In this document: positions 1 to 8,577 of the stretch, piece after piece | How positions within the stretch are numbered: position 1 is the stretch's first letter | Layout: the number at the start of each line of letters is the position of its first letter | NCBI GenBank assembly: GCA_023664325.1 | Contig: JAMPFS010000009.1 | Coordinates: 9,404 to 73,403 of the forward strand | Direction of reading: 5' to 3' | Source of the DNA: Clostridium sp. | GTDB taxonomy: Bacteria; Bacillota; Clostridia; Lachnospirales; Lachnospiraceae | DNA: 64,000 bases | Notes under the pieces: generated by a model | The model's database searches: none | Told to the model about the DNA's origin: nothing | Seen by the model: only the letters and a program-made list of their open reading frames with translations | Translations under genes and position numbers: made by a program

Positions 1-630
1 CTTTTCACATTCTTCAAAAAAACGTTTGGAAAAATGAAATTCTCCATTTAACTCTTCAAAAAGATATCCACATTTCTGGTACAGAAATCCATTGCTGTTT
101 CTCATAAGTGCCTCCAGTATCTTCTGCTCATTCAATCCGGGTATCAGCATAAGGCATCTCATCACTTCCTCCAAACCTGCCACTTTTTCAAAATCCCGAA
201 TACTATCTACCACAGTTTGCTCCATTGAGGTAACACACACTCCCTCTCGCTGTACTACATCTATATCGGGCTTACGTTCCACACGCCGATACACCACACC
301 ATCATATTCAAAATCCGAAAATCGCTTGTCCGTTGCAACAAAACACTCATAAAATACCTGGCTTGCATATCCGGATACCTCAAAGGCACTATGATGCGTG
401 ATACAAGCATCCGAAAACAGACTGGAACCTATCTGATATCGTGAAAGTATTGGCTGCTTCGTTTCCATGCTGATTACCACATAAAAGTCCCTCTTCACCT
501 TTTCGATTAGTCCCTTCTTCTGATATTCATAGATTATCATGTTGGCAGCTCCGGGCGTTCCCACTAGTTCTGTTAGCTGGTCTCTGGAAAAGCAGCCCCT
601 ATCAAGCAAGCTCCCATAGTGCTTCATCAT
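1..630 (-). CDS. AbiEi-like antitoxin/regulator, C-terminus cut by window edge
   Basis: The minus-strand reading frame stays open from an ATG at 630 to the window edge, giving 210 residues without a stop. A GAGGTGATAG ribosome binding site precedes the ATG. The N-terminus (MMKHYGSLLDRGCFSRDQL) reads as a winged-helix segment. It is followed by the YQKKGLIEKVKRDFY and ITHHSAFEVSGY patterns typical of the type IV toxin-antitoxin AbiEi family. Such proteins repress their own promoter and pair with an AbiEii nucleotidyltransferase toxin encoded just downstream, which here would lie off the left edge. Family assignment is from recognised pattern. The presence of the toxin is inference. Confidence 0.7.
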   Translation of the reverse strand, partial: MMKHYGSLLDRGCFSRDQLTELVGTPGAANMIIYEYQKKGLIEKVKRDFYVVISMETKQPILSRYQIGSSLFSDACITHHSAFEVSGYASQVFYECFVATDKRFSDFEYDGVVYRRVERKPDIDVVQREGVCVTSMEQTVVDSIRDFEKVAGLEEVMRCLMLIPGLNEQKILEALMRNSNGFLYQKCGYLFEELNGEFHFSKRFFEECEK

Positions 631-669
631 CTATCACCTCTTGTTTTGCATTTTACACAATCTATTTTC

Positions 670-762
670 TTTTCAAAATATTTTATGCGTTTTTCAAAAT
701 TTGCATTTTGATTTTAGCACAAACAATATGAATATGCAAATATATTGTGTATTTTTCAAAAC
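670..762. promoter_or_regulatory. Repeated TTTTCAAAA boxes upstream of the AbiEi-like gene
   Basis: Near-palindromic TTTTCAAAA occurs at 670-678, 691-699 and 753-761. The first two are exactly 21 bp apart, about two helical turns. AbiEi antitoxins are known to autorepress by binding repeats in their promoter, so these boxes are candidate operators. No confident -35/-10 pair could be assigned in this very AT-rich leader. Confidence 0.4.
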
Positions 763-787
763 ATTTTCATCCCCTCAAACCCGCTCC

Positions 788-1048
788 TTATCCAAGATAC
801 CACAACATCCCCCAGTACCACAATGCCCCAACGATTCCGATTACCGACAGGATCATTCCGATTTTCGTCCGGTACTCTCTTCGTTTTATGATATTCCATA
901 CAAGACCTGTTACGCCTGCCAGGATACCGGCTGCCGGCAGGCAAAAGAACGACAACAGCGCACTGGCTGCACCGAGCACGATTCCAAGCGTACTAAATTT
1001 TCGGATTCTTCCACTTTCTATTTCGGTCTGCATTTTTTGATTTTCCAT
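788..1048 (-). CDS. Small membrane protein (DUF4190-like)
   Basis: This 86-residue protein has a charged N-terminus and two to three hydrophobic segments (about residues 18-45 and 63-85) separated by a basic WNIIKRREYRTK loop. It resembles small DUF4190-type membrane proteins that often accompany sigma/anti-sigma operons. AGGAGGAAAATGT in front of the ATG is a strong ribosome binding site and supports a real gene. It lies about 115 bp downstream of the anti-sigma gene on the same strand, so it may share its transcript. Function is unknown. Confidence 0.6.
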   Translation of the reverse strand: MENQKMQTEIESGRIRKFSTLGIVLGAASALLSFFCLPAAGILAGVTGLVWNIIKRREYRTKIGMILSVIGIVGALWYWGMLWYLG

Positions 1049-1164
1049 ACATTTTCCTCCTCTTATATTTTCTTCCTCATCGCTTTTCCCTGCTGTAACA
1101 GCAGTTTTACTGCTTTGGCAAATTGTCCGCCTGTACCTGTATCACCCATGCGGCTCATTTTCTT

Positions 1165-1845
1165 CTACCGCTCCCACAGTATGTTTTCTTCTCCTGTCTC
1201 TTCCTTAATCCACACTACCTTGTCAAAATTCTCCCGCTCCGCCTTATTGAACAGTATACTCTGTTCCTCTTCAATATTGCCGCTCTTTCCCGACACATTT
1301 TCCCAAAACAGCATGGCCGGACTCGTATAAAGCTCTAAATGGACCACTACATGGGATTTATCGGCATCACTATTGATTGTCTGCTTCTGAAAATCGGTAA
1401 TGACTTCCCCCTCCGGCGTATACTGGTTTATCACAATGCTGGCAGCCCCCACGGCACTTCCTTTTCTTATCAGCCACACATCACCATTATCGTCCTCTCT
1501 GACGGCTACCATATCTGCATCTATCACGTCATTCATATCTGACCATCCGTCAAAGAACTTGATTACACCAATTGTTCCTGCCATTCCCAGGCTCACCAGC
1601 AGCACCAGCGCAACGATAATTCCGACCATGATATTTTCCAGCCTGATTCTCCGTTTCACCTGGCGAATCAGCGTATCATCTACTTCTGCCGGAATTGCCG
1701 TTTCTCCCTTCAGCGCCTCATATTCCCGCCTGCACCCGTCACATTCCCTTATATGCGTTTCGACAGCCTCTCTGCTCTTTTGGGAGCAGACGTCGTCTAC
1801 ATATAACGGAAGCAAATCTTTGATTATGCCACAATTATTCTCCAT
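1165..1845 (-). CDS. Anti-sigma factor with zinc-finger (zf-HC2-like) domain
   Basis: The first 40 residues carry the anti-sigma zinc-finger pattern: CGIIKDLLPLYVDDVCS followed by VETHIRECDGCRREYEAL, with H and CxxC. A cytoplasmic linker follows, then one transmembrane helix near residues 75-97 (VGIIVALVLLVSLGMAGTIG) and an extracytoplasmic part of about 125 residues. Such proteins hold an ECF sigma factor inactive at the membrane until a signal arrives. The gene overlaps the end of the sigma factor gene by 11 bp, which implies translational coupling. The outer domain is not recognised and would be the sensing part. The ATG follows GGAAAAAGGAT. Confidence 0.85.
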   Translation of the reverse strand: MENNCGIIKDLLPLYVDDVCSQKSREAVETHIRECDGCRREYEALKGETAIPAEVDDTLIRQVKRRIRLENIMVGIIVALVLLVSLGMAGTIGVIKFFDGWSDMNDVIDADMVAVREDDNGDVWLIRKGSAVGAASIVINQYTPEGEVITDFQKQTINSDADKSHVVVHLELYTSPAMLFWENVSGKSGNIEEEQSILFNKAERENFDKVVWIKEETGEENILWER

Positions 1846-2332
1846 ATCCTTTTTCCTCCATTTCCTTCATGATCTTAAGCCTCGCCCGATGAAAAGTGAC
1901 TCTTGCCCAGTTTTCACTCCTGCCGAAAATCTCTCCGATTTTCCGAAAAGGCAATTCTGCAAACACACGCAGCCGAAACACCTCCCGATAGGATTCTTCC
2001 ATATGGTCGAGAATCCTTCTCACCAGTTGCGCCTGCTCTTTATTGATGTAATCCTTTTCAATCTGTACCCTGTCGTCCGACAATTCTTCGTTCACTTCCA
2101 CTGCCTCAAAATGCTTATTCGTTGTACAATATGTATAAAAGCTGTTCTTCGCAATCTGGCACAGCCATACCCGGATATCACAGTCGCCCCGAAAGCGGTT
2201 CAACGATTTCATTGCCTTAAAAAAAGTTTCCTGCGTAATTTCCTCTGCCACCTCCTTGTTCCGCGACAATGCAAATAAATATAAATAGATATCATGAAAA
2301 TATAACCGGTATAATTCTTCTATTGTGTACAC
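1835..2332 (-). CDS. ECF (sigma-70 family) RNA polymerase sigma factor
   Basis: This compact ECF sigma factor has region 2 (YRLYFHDIYLYLFALSRN, AEEITQETFFKAMKSL, DIRVWLCQIAKN) and region 4 (SYREVFRLRVFAELPFRKIGEIFG, then WARVTFHRARLK). It would redirect RNA polymerase to a small regulon, probably including its own operon. I prefer the GTG at 2332 (165 residues) because GAGGTG lies just before it. An upstream ATG at 2371 would add 13 polar residues but has no clear ribosome binding site. The partner anti-sigma gene overlaps its 3' end. The regulon cannot be read from this window. Confidence 0.88.
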   Translation of the reverse strand: MYTIEELYRLYFHDIYLYLFALSRNKEVAEEITQETFFKAMKSLNRFRGDCDIRVWLCQIAKNSFYTYCTTNKHFEAVEVNEELSDDRVQIEKDYINKEQAQLVRRILDHMEESYREVFRLRVFAELPFRKIGEIFGRSENWARVTFHRARLKIMKEMEEKGYGE

Positions 2333-2470
2333 ATTTTCACCTCGGTTTCCCTCTCCCTTTTGACTCTTCATCTATATGACCGCAAAAAGGACAATTCGTT
2401 ACAGCCTTTTTCCAAAATGAAAAAAAGCCGGAAATTTCCGACATTCTTTCTTCCTTTTATACCCTAGTCA

Positions 2471-2528
2471 TGAGCCAAACTCACTATTTCCAAAACCCAG
2501 TTGTGAAAACTTAGCTTCGCAATTACCT
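2471..2528. repeat. Short degenerate copy of the TTGCGAAACT palindromic element
   Basis: CAAACTCACTATTTCC and AAAACCCAGTTGTG match the left part of the larger element at 54343-54551 (GAAACTCCTAATTTCC, AAAATCCAGTTGTG). CTTCGCAATTACCT matches the complement of its left terminus. The copy therefore keeps both ends but lacks the centre. It overlaps the last codons of the lipid kinase gene, so the element supplied the present stop region. Confidence 0.5.
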
Positions 2529-3536
2529 AAGAAACCGCAGACCTGACCTGCACTCCATCTGCGCTTCCCGAATCCGGCAGGGTGTCTCCCCGTCCATGTG
2601 CAGCCATTGCGGAAACTCCGTCCGAACGGTGATTTTTTTACATCTGTATAACGTGATATTGCGGAAAATGGTGTGCTTTCTGGCATATACCAGCATGACA
2701 GCCAGTAACAGCTTCCATTTCGGCATATTTTTTACCAGACAGATATCTAACTGTCCGTCCGCAGCATCTGCACCCGGGCAAAATGGAACACCCCCGCCCT
2801 CCTTTTCATGTATCATTGAGACAACAAAAAACAGACCGGGTACTTTCAGCCGTTCCCCGTTATCCATACAGATGACCGCCCTTGAACTCTTCCTCGTAAA
2901 AATCTGCCGGATACCGATAACCACATAGACCAGTTTTCCGAGATGCACTTTATTCAGATATTTCTTCAGCCTGCTGCGGCTTACCTCCTCACAGATATCG
3001 GCATCATAGCCGATACCGCTGCTGATGATAAATCTTCTGTCTGGCAGATGCCCACTGGTATCCGTGCCTTCCGGCCGATAGGTAATCACGCCATAATCTA
3101 AAACCAGCTCCTTCTGATGGTGCAGGATTCCATGCACAGCCTGTTCGATATCCCTGCTGATTCCCATGCTTCCCGCAAAATCATTCCCTGAACCGGTACG
3201 GATACAGGAAAGAACCGTATGCTCAAAAGATTCGATCCCATTTAAAACTGCATTTAGCGTGCCATCACCGCCAAGAACCACGATATGGCAGTCCGGAATT
3301 TCCTCGGCGGCAGCCGCCTCACTGATATTATGTAAACTTTCTGTTTCCCGGTAACCGCTTCTGTCTCCCGTCAAATCCCGCACAAGCGCTTCTGCCTCTG
3401 CCGCATCGTGCAAAATATGGGATTCATACAATACCTGTTCCCTCTTTAAAATAGGTTCCACCCGGCTCCAAATCTGCATTCCTTTTCCCGAAGATGCCGC
3501 CGGATTGATAATAAAATGATATTTTCGTCTCTCCAT
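2523..3536 (-). CDS. Diacylglycerol kinase-family lipid kinase
   Basis: This 337-residue protein belongs to the DAGK catalytic family (DgkB/YegS-like), soluble enzymes that phosphorylate diacylglycerol or related lipids with ATP for phospholipid recycling. Seen: N-terminal FIINPAASSGKG, the glycine-rich nucleotide loop VVLGGDGTLNAVLNG, then the RTGSGNDFA motif, all in the expected order. The start at 3536 (MERRKYHF) is chosen because AGGAGAAAAA directly precedes it. The longer frame runs into the remnant upstream. The C-terminus overlaps a copy of a palindromic repeat and may have been altered by it. The substrate is not known. Confidence 0.85.
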   Translation of the reverse strand: MERRKYHFIINPAASSGKGMQIWSRVEPILKREQVLYESHILHDAAEAEALVRDLTGDRSGYRETESLHNISEAAAAEEIPDCHIVVLGGDGTLNAVLNGIESFEHTVLSCIRTGSGNDFAGSMGISRDIEQAVHGILHHQKELVLDYGVITYRPEGTDTSGHLPDRRFIISSGIGYDADICEEVSRSRLKKYLNKVHLGKLVYVVIGIRQIFTRKSSRAVICMDNGERLKVPGLFFVVSMIHEKEGGGVPFCPGADAADGQLDICLVKNMPKWKLLLAVMLVYARKHTIFRNITLYRCKKITVRTEFPQWLHMDGETPCRIREAQMECRSGLRFLR

Positions 3537-3544
3537 TTTTTCTC

Positions 3545-3628
3545 CTACACTGCAAAATCTTTTTTCTGATAGCGGATTCCCGCTGCCACCAGACTGGCAA
3601 ACCAAATCCCCAGCCCAAACACATTCCT
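3545..3628 (-). pseudogene. C-terminal remnant of a membrane transporter permease
   Basis: One minus frame encodes VFGLGIWFASLVAAGIRYQ followed by KKDFAV and a stop, bounded upstream by an in-frame TAG. This looks like the last transmembrane helix and basic tail of an ABC-2-type or similar permease. No start codon or remaining body is present. It sits between the truncated kinase gene and the lipid kinase, in a region with several other deletion scars. Confidence 0.4.
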
Positions 3629-3679
3629 CTACGCAAAGTGTCCATATAATCAGGCTTTTAGACTCATTTCATGCTTATA

Positions 3680-4504
3680 TCATACCATAATATTCTTCTT
3701 ATTTGTATTACTTATTGATACAGGTAAAGAAACCGTAAATGTGGTAACACCATCTTCACAGTGAACCGAAATCCTGCCGCGGTGGTTTTCAACAATCGTT
3801 TTTGCAATGGCAAGCCCTAAGCCATAATGTCCCTGCGCTCGATTTCGTGCCTTGTCTACCCGGTAGAAGCGTTCAAATAATCTTAGCTGCTCCTCTTCCG
3901 AAATCGGTTCTCCTGTATTGCTTACCTGAAAGCGGACATGATGTGCAGTCTTTTGAAGCGTAATAGAAATGTGTCCATGCGCATCGGTATGATTTTGCGC
4001 ATTGTCAATTAAAATGGTTAGAACCTGCTGAAGCTGTTCCTTTACCCCAAAGAAAGTCACATCCGGTTCAATATCATAATTCATATCAATTTGTTTTTCA
4101 AAGGCAATACTCTCAAGAGGGAGGATGCGTTCGAGCATGGCATCACTTAAGGAAAATTCGTGTTTTTCCGTATCCGTGTAAGGTGTCTGTTCCAGCTTTG
4201 TCAGTGTAAGCAGCGATTCCACGAGATTCCGCATACAATCACACTCATTCTTAATATAAGTGAGCCATTGGCTGTGACCAATCTGATCCTCCAACAGTTC
4301 ACTGTTTGATAAAATGACGGCAATAGGGGTTTTTAATTCGTGACTGACATCCGAGATAAACTGTTTTTGCTTTTCAAAGGCTTCCTCTACCGGGCGTACC
4401 ATCAGACCGGAAATGAGATAAGATAGTATTGCAAAAACAATCAGTCCGGCAATACCCAAAATAACGGAGATAATCAACAACCGCTGGTTGCTTTGATTTT
4501 CAGC
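3680..4504 (-). pseudogene. N-terminally truncated sensor histidine kinase
   Basis: From a TTG at 4480 the frame encodes one transmembrane helix (SVILGIAGLIVFAILSYLIS), then the H-box FISDVSHELKTPIAVI, an N-box with NAQNHTD, and G-boxes ending GHYGLGLAIAK. The transmitter half therefore appears intact. The sensor half and the usual first transmembrane helix are missing. The in-frame sequence upstream ends at a TAA only eight codons before the TTG, next to the broken MacB-like gene. No response regulator gene adjoins it. It resembles the kinase of a Bce/Mac-type efflux locus whose 5' part was lost. A short membrane-anchored kinase could still be made. Confidence 0.6.
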
Positions 4505-4555
4505 TTAGAAAAGGCGGAAGAAATGGCAGACAGGAATGATGGGAGCGGAAAATAT

Positions 4556-5664
4556 ATGATTGTATTAGAGAATATCTGTAAGACCTATGAGATAGGTGGT
4601 GAGCTGGTAAAGGCGTTAGACCATGCCTCGCTTCGTGTCGGAGATGGCGAGTTTGTCAGCATTATCGGCCGTCGGGAAGCGGAAAATCGACGCTGATGAA
4701 TATGATCGGCTGCCTGGATGTGGCAGATGAAGGAAGCTATTATCTGGACGATATTTCCATTGATGCGTATTCAGAGGAGGAACTGGCATTTGTCCGCAAT
4801 CATTTTTCCATAACCCTCTATGGAACGACAGGGGACTATTATGCTATACAGGGACTTACACTTGCCAGAGGCCGTTTTATTAGAAATGTGGATGTGAATC
4901 AGGCGACATTTGTTGCAGTAATCAATGCCACTGCGGCAGAGGAGCTTTTTGAACGTACGGATGTGGTGGGAGAAGCCATCTCTATTGATGGCTGCAAATT
5001 TACCGTAATCGGCGTACTTGAAGAGGAGGAGGCGGCAACCGGAAATGTGTCGGAACGCTTAGAAGCCTATATACCATTTACTGCATTATCAAAAGTAAGC
5101 GGTGTGACACGGGAAATTACCAGCTTCTATGTATCCTCTGCCGACGAGGAAAGCATGGATGATGTGGAGACAGAGATTACCGGTTATCTTTACAGGCGGC
5201 TTGGTGATGAGGATGCCTTTTCGGTGATTAATGCTTCCTCCGTCATGGAAGCAATGACCAGTGTGACAGATACCTTAAAGCTTATGTTAGGCGGAATTGC
5301 CAGTATTTCCCTGCTGGTTGGCGGGATTGGCATTATGAATATCATGCTGGTATCCGTAACGGAGCGGACACGGGAAATCGGAATCCGCAAGGCAATTGGT
5401 GCAGGAAGGAAAATGATTATGGTGCAATTTCTGATTGAGGCTCTTTTTGTCAGTGTCACCGGCTGTCTGCTGGGTATCGGCTTGTCGGTGCTGACAGTCT
5501 TTATCATCAACCATGCCGTCAGCTCGTTCACTGCCGTGATTTCGATAGACGTGGTGCTCGTTGCGATTGGTTTTTCCCTCCTGCTCGGGGTGGTATTTGG
5601 AATGTACCCGGCTTATAAGGCGGCAAATATGCGGCCGATTGATGCGCTGCGGTATATGAATTGA
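4556..5664 (+). pseudogene. macB: MacB-type ABC exporter gene, frameshifted and internally deleted
   Basis: The ATG begins a typical MacB/LolD ATPase N-terminus (MIVLENICKTYEIGGELVKA). In the Walker A loop the frame is lost. GGCCGTCGGGAAGCGG would read GPSGSGKST if one base were added near 4670, and the frame continues as LMNMIGCLDVADEG. At about 4800 the ATPase stops (LAFVRN) and joins in frame to a MacB periplasmic/permease part (SITLYGTTGDYYAIQGL, then GGIGIMNIMLVSVTERTREI and a C-terminal YPAYKAANMRPIDALRYMN). Walker B, the signature motif and the first permease helix are absent. A working exporter is very unlikely. Confidence 0.8.
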
Positions 5665-5691
5665 TATACCATAATTTGTGTAAAAAGAATC

Positions 5692-6285
5692 TCATTGCCG
5701 GAGAATCTGTATCGCAAAAGCGGTAGTTTGAGGCGGTATGCTTGCAGTCATGAAATTCGCATGTTCAACCCGGACACGGAGTCCCGGCACCAATATGGAC
5801 AGGGGAAGCCTTCTGCCGGAGGAATCCCGTAAAACGGTATTGGATGACAGGTTAAAACGGATTCTGGAAGAAGGATTTAAACTGCTCATGGTTATGATAT
5901 AGTTTCCACGGTTATTCACTTCCGTGATTCTTCCGGTTGTTGTGGCATTTCGGTTCGAACGCCGGATTACCCGAATCACAAATGCCTGCGCCTGAGGAGG
6001 AATGCTCCTCGTCATAGCCGAGGAAAAACTGGCATCTACGAACATTCCCTGTTCCAACTCACTGACAGGAATATTCCGCCCCCGCTCATCATGAATAACC
6101 GTATCCCGGTCTGCCACTAACCGAACAAGATCTTCCGGACGGACACAGTCCTGGCAATCGTGATAGGAAATGGTTACAAGTGTGGCATTCCGATCGCGGC
6201 TGATTTCCTCAATTCTTGCAGCAAATACCCGTATCACGTTCTGATTGGGAATCGGAAATGGTAGACGATTTTCGATATGATTCAT
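5692..6285 (-). CDS. Two-repeat protein of unknown function
   Basis: This 197-residue protein has no signal peptide or membrane segment. It is built from two similar halves, roughly residues 20-107 and 115-197. Each half runs from a beta-rich start (ARIEEIS / GRITEVN), through a DERGRNIPVSELEQG / DSSGRRLPLSILVPG turn, to SIPPQAQAFVIRVI / SIPPQTTAFAIQIL. This pattern suggests two small beta-barrel domains, but I do not recognise a named family. The first half has a C-x-x-C (HDCQDCV). An AGGTG ribosome binding site precedes the ATG. It appears to be a single-gene unit, and its function cannot be stated. Confidence 0.75.
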   Translation of the reverse strand: MNHIENRLPFPIPNQNVIRVFAARIEEISRDRNATLVTISYHDCQDCVRPEDLVRLVADRDTVIHDERGRNIPVSELEQGMFVDASFSSAMTRSIPPQAQAFVIRVIRRSNRNATTTGRITEVNNRGNYIITMSSLNPSSRIRFNLSSNTVLRDSSGRRLPLSILVPGLRVRVEHANFMTASIPPQTTAFAIQILRQ

Positions 6286-6350
6286 AAAAACACCTGCTTT
6301 GACTTTATGTTGTCATATTATATAATATGCAATTGCCACAGTATGTTTCC

Positions 6351-7283
6351 CTAATACCGCAGTACCAGTATATTTGCGGTCAGACCTGCGGCTGTTCCAC
6401 AGAGCATCACCACATCACCCTTTTGAATTCTGCCGCTTTCTATGGCATCAATCATCGCAACCGGAACAGAAGCGGATACCATATTACCAAACTGACTCAC
6501 CTTATCTATGTACTTCCCAGCCGGTATCTTACATCTTTTCATGACCATGCCCAGCGCCTTGCTTGCCTGATGTGGCACTACCATGGCTACATCCTCCGCC
6601 GACAGACCGCTTCCCTGATAACACTCCTCAAACATGCGGGGCAGCTTTTTTGCCGCCAGTGACAGCACCTCTATCCCTTTCATGTCAAACATATACTCCG
6701 CTCTTGTTGCATCACTATAATACTTCGGATGAAAACCTGTCAATCCTCCCCTGATTTCCGTTGCATGCGCTCCCTCAGACCATGTCTTTTGCACAGCATA
6801 TAAAATTCCCGTCTGTGCATCCCTGCTTTTTCCCACTACCACAGCCGCAGCAGCATCGCTGAACAGCTCAAAGCTCTCCTTTTGATTCGGATTTAAGCCG
6901 AGAGACGCCATCTCGCTGGAAACGATTAGCACATTGTGATACCTGCCAGCTTCAATCAGATATGAGACTGTATCCAACGCAGTGATAAAGCTTGTGCATG
7001 TGGTGTTAATATCCATTGCCGGAATCTCACTGCCTTTTGCAATCTGCTCATGAATCAACGCTGCTGTACAGGGAATCGGCTGAATATCCACTGCCGATGC
7101 CGCAACGATTAAATCAATCTGCGAAATATCCATATGTGCCTGCTCCAACGCTTTCCTGACTGCCGAAACCGCCATGGAAAGCTGTGTTTCATGCTCCCCC
7201 GCCCGATATCTTATCTGCCCGTCAATATTGACAGTACCCTGCGGTAAATACTTTCCGTACCCAATAATCTCAACATTTCTCAT
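6351..7283 (-). CDS. Beta-ketoacyl-ACP synthase III (FabH/OleA-like)
   Basis: This 310-residue thiolase-fold enzyme has the KAS III triad: Cys96 in NTTCTSF, His238 in VPHQAS, and Asn267 in FGNMVSAS. The family joins an acyl-CoA primer to malonyl-ACP or, in OleA-type members, condenses two acyl chains. It is the last gene of a five-gene overlapping operon with a ligase, a hydrolase, a reductase and a glycosyltransferase. A specialised lipid or polyketide role is therefore more likely than primary fatty-acid synthesis. No ACP or other fab genes adjoin it. The start overlaps the ligase gene by 14 bp. Confidence 0.88.
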   Translation of the reverse strand: MRNVEIIGYGKYLPQGTVNIDGQIRYRAGEHETQLSMAVSAVRKALEQAHMDISQIDLIVAASAVDIQPIPCTAALIHEQIAKGSEIPAMDINTTCTSFITALDTVSYLIEAGRYHNVLIVSSEMASLGLNPNQKESFELFSDAAAAVVVGKSRDAQTGILYAVQKTWSEGAHATEIRGGLTGFHPKYYSDATRAEYMFDMKGIEVLSLAAKKLPRMFEECYQGSGLSAEDVAMVVPHQASKALGMVMKRCKIPAGKYIDKVSQFGNMVSASVPVAMIDAIESGRIQKGDVVMLCGTAAGLTANILVLRY

Positions 7284-8577
7284 TTGCTTTCCCCCTATTA
7301 TCTATCAATCTTCCAGACTCTACTCTTTTTAACTTTTTGCCCTTATCAAAGCTGTACGCAAAAAAGGATACCTCCGGCAATAAAAATCCCATGTCCTCTG
7401 CCAGACGTTCAAACTCCTGCAATATCCGCTCCCGCAGCACCGGCAGATCATCTATATAAATCTCCAATGCGCCAGTCTTGGTCTGCAATACTCTGTAATT
7501 CTCAATCTCCCCGGCAAATAGCACAACACGCCGGATAAAATCCGGAAACACTTTCACAACCTGCCCATCCTGCGTGTCAAATAAAAAGACGTCATCCTCC
7601 CGTCCTTCTATTCTCTCTAATGCCGTAAAACAACTGCCACAGGGACAACGCTCTTTCTTTTCTACCAGAATATCATTCAGGCGATACCGGATAATCGGCT
7701 GGGAACGTCTCGTAAAATCCGTAATAATCGGAATAAAACGCCTGTCATCTATGCGCTCCTTTTCAATATGCACAATATCCTCATTTAAGTGAATCGTTCC
7801 ATATTCGCATGTCGTAGCCAGACACCCCTCCGTACACTGATAAACCTGATGCACCGGATCTGTCTGAAGCACACGGCAAATGCGCCTGCAATCTCTCTCC
7901 TCCAACACCTCGGCAATGGAAATCACCCTGCGGGGGTGAATCTCTAAGCCCTCTTTCTCTATGTAATCACAGATTTCCAACAGTACAGACGGCTGTCCCA
8001 CCACAATATCCGGAGAAAGTTCCTGCAAGGCAGCCATATTTTCTGCGATAGGCTTATATATATCAAAAAACACAAACTTGATATTCTTTGAGCTGACCGC
8101 CTCATACAGATTGCTGTTTGCCCTCATAAAAAACGCCACTTTATATTTATGCAGAATGGAGCCATACAGAACCTTTGACAAAATATAGCCCGCCCACTGA
8201 TTTTTCTCCTGCTCTGCCACAAGAAAAATACCTCTTGTATCCGATGTACCTGAACTTAAACCCACCGTAATATGGTTCAGGGTTTCTGAAAAGCTTCTCG
8301 ATTTTTCCGAGTCAATGGCAAGCGAAAGCGCAGCTTCCCTGTCAATCCCTACTGTATTTAGCTCGTTAAAATGCTCCATCATGAGCTTTTTGTTCATTTC
8401 CGGAAATGCCGCCAGTTCCTTTCCGGCATAATCCTTGTAAAACGGAGAATGCTTTGTTACAAAGTCCAACTGCTTCGCAAGCCTTTTTTGCTGATATTTC
8501 TCTAAACACTTCCTATTTTTTATCCGCAGGTTCTTATAGTATAAATAATGTTTTGCAATTTCCAGCTTACTATTCAT
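7270..8577 (-). CDS. PaaK / F390-synthetase-like adenylate-forming ligase
   Basis: This 435-residue protein is of the phenylacetate-CoA ligase/F390-synthetase-related group, which adenylates a carboxylic acid. Seen: nucleotide loop VGLSSGTSDTRG near residue 120, QCTEGCLATTCEYG in the middle, and a CPCGSC zinc-ribbon-like motif before ERIEGREDD. The start at 8577 is preceded by GAGGAGCGGACAT. A further-upstream ATG lacks this. It overlaps its neighbours on both sides. By context it may activate the product or substrate of the adjacent KAS III, but no substrate can be assigned. Confidence 0.8.
   Translation of the reverse strand: MNSKLEIAKHYLYYKNLRIKNRKCLEKYQQKRLAKQLDFVTKHSPFYKDYAGKELAAFPEMNKKLMMEHFNELNTVGIDREAALSLAIDSEKSRSFSETLNHITVGLSSGTSDTRGIFLVAEQEKNQWAGYILSKVLYGSILHKYKVAFFMRANSNLYEAVSSKNIKFVFFDIYKPIAENMAALQELSPDIVVGQPSVLLEICDYIEKEGLEIHPRRVISIAEVLEERDCRRICRVLQTDPVHQVYQCTEGCLATTCEYGTIHLNEDIVHIEKERIDDRRFIPIITDFTRRSQPIIRYRLNDILVEKKERCPCGSCFTALERIEGREDDVFLFDTQDGQVVKVFPDFIRRVVLFAGEIENYRVLQTKTGALEIYIDDLPVLRERILQEFERLAEDMGFLLPEVSFFAYSFDKGKKLKRVESGRLIDNRGKANEKC

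Noticed and set aside
670..762. CRISPR-like array from repeated TTTTCAAAA
   Set aside because: The unit is only nine bases, spacers are unequal and short, and the sequence is simple AT-rich DNA.
641..1330. Long plus-strand open frame over the sigma/anti-sigma region
   Set aside because: It is antisense to well-supported genes, has no ribosome binding site and an unlikely composition (many Ser, Phe, Pro).
1400..2278. 292-codon plus-strand frame opposite the anti-sigma and sigma genes
   Set aside because: It is an antisense shadow. The minus-strand genes have recognisable domains and binding sites.
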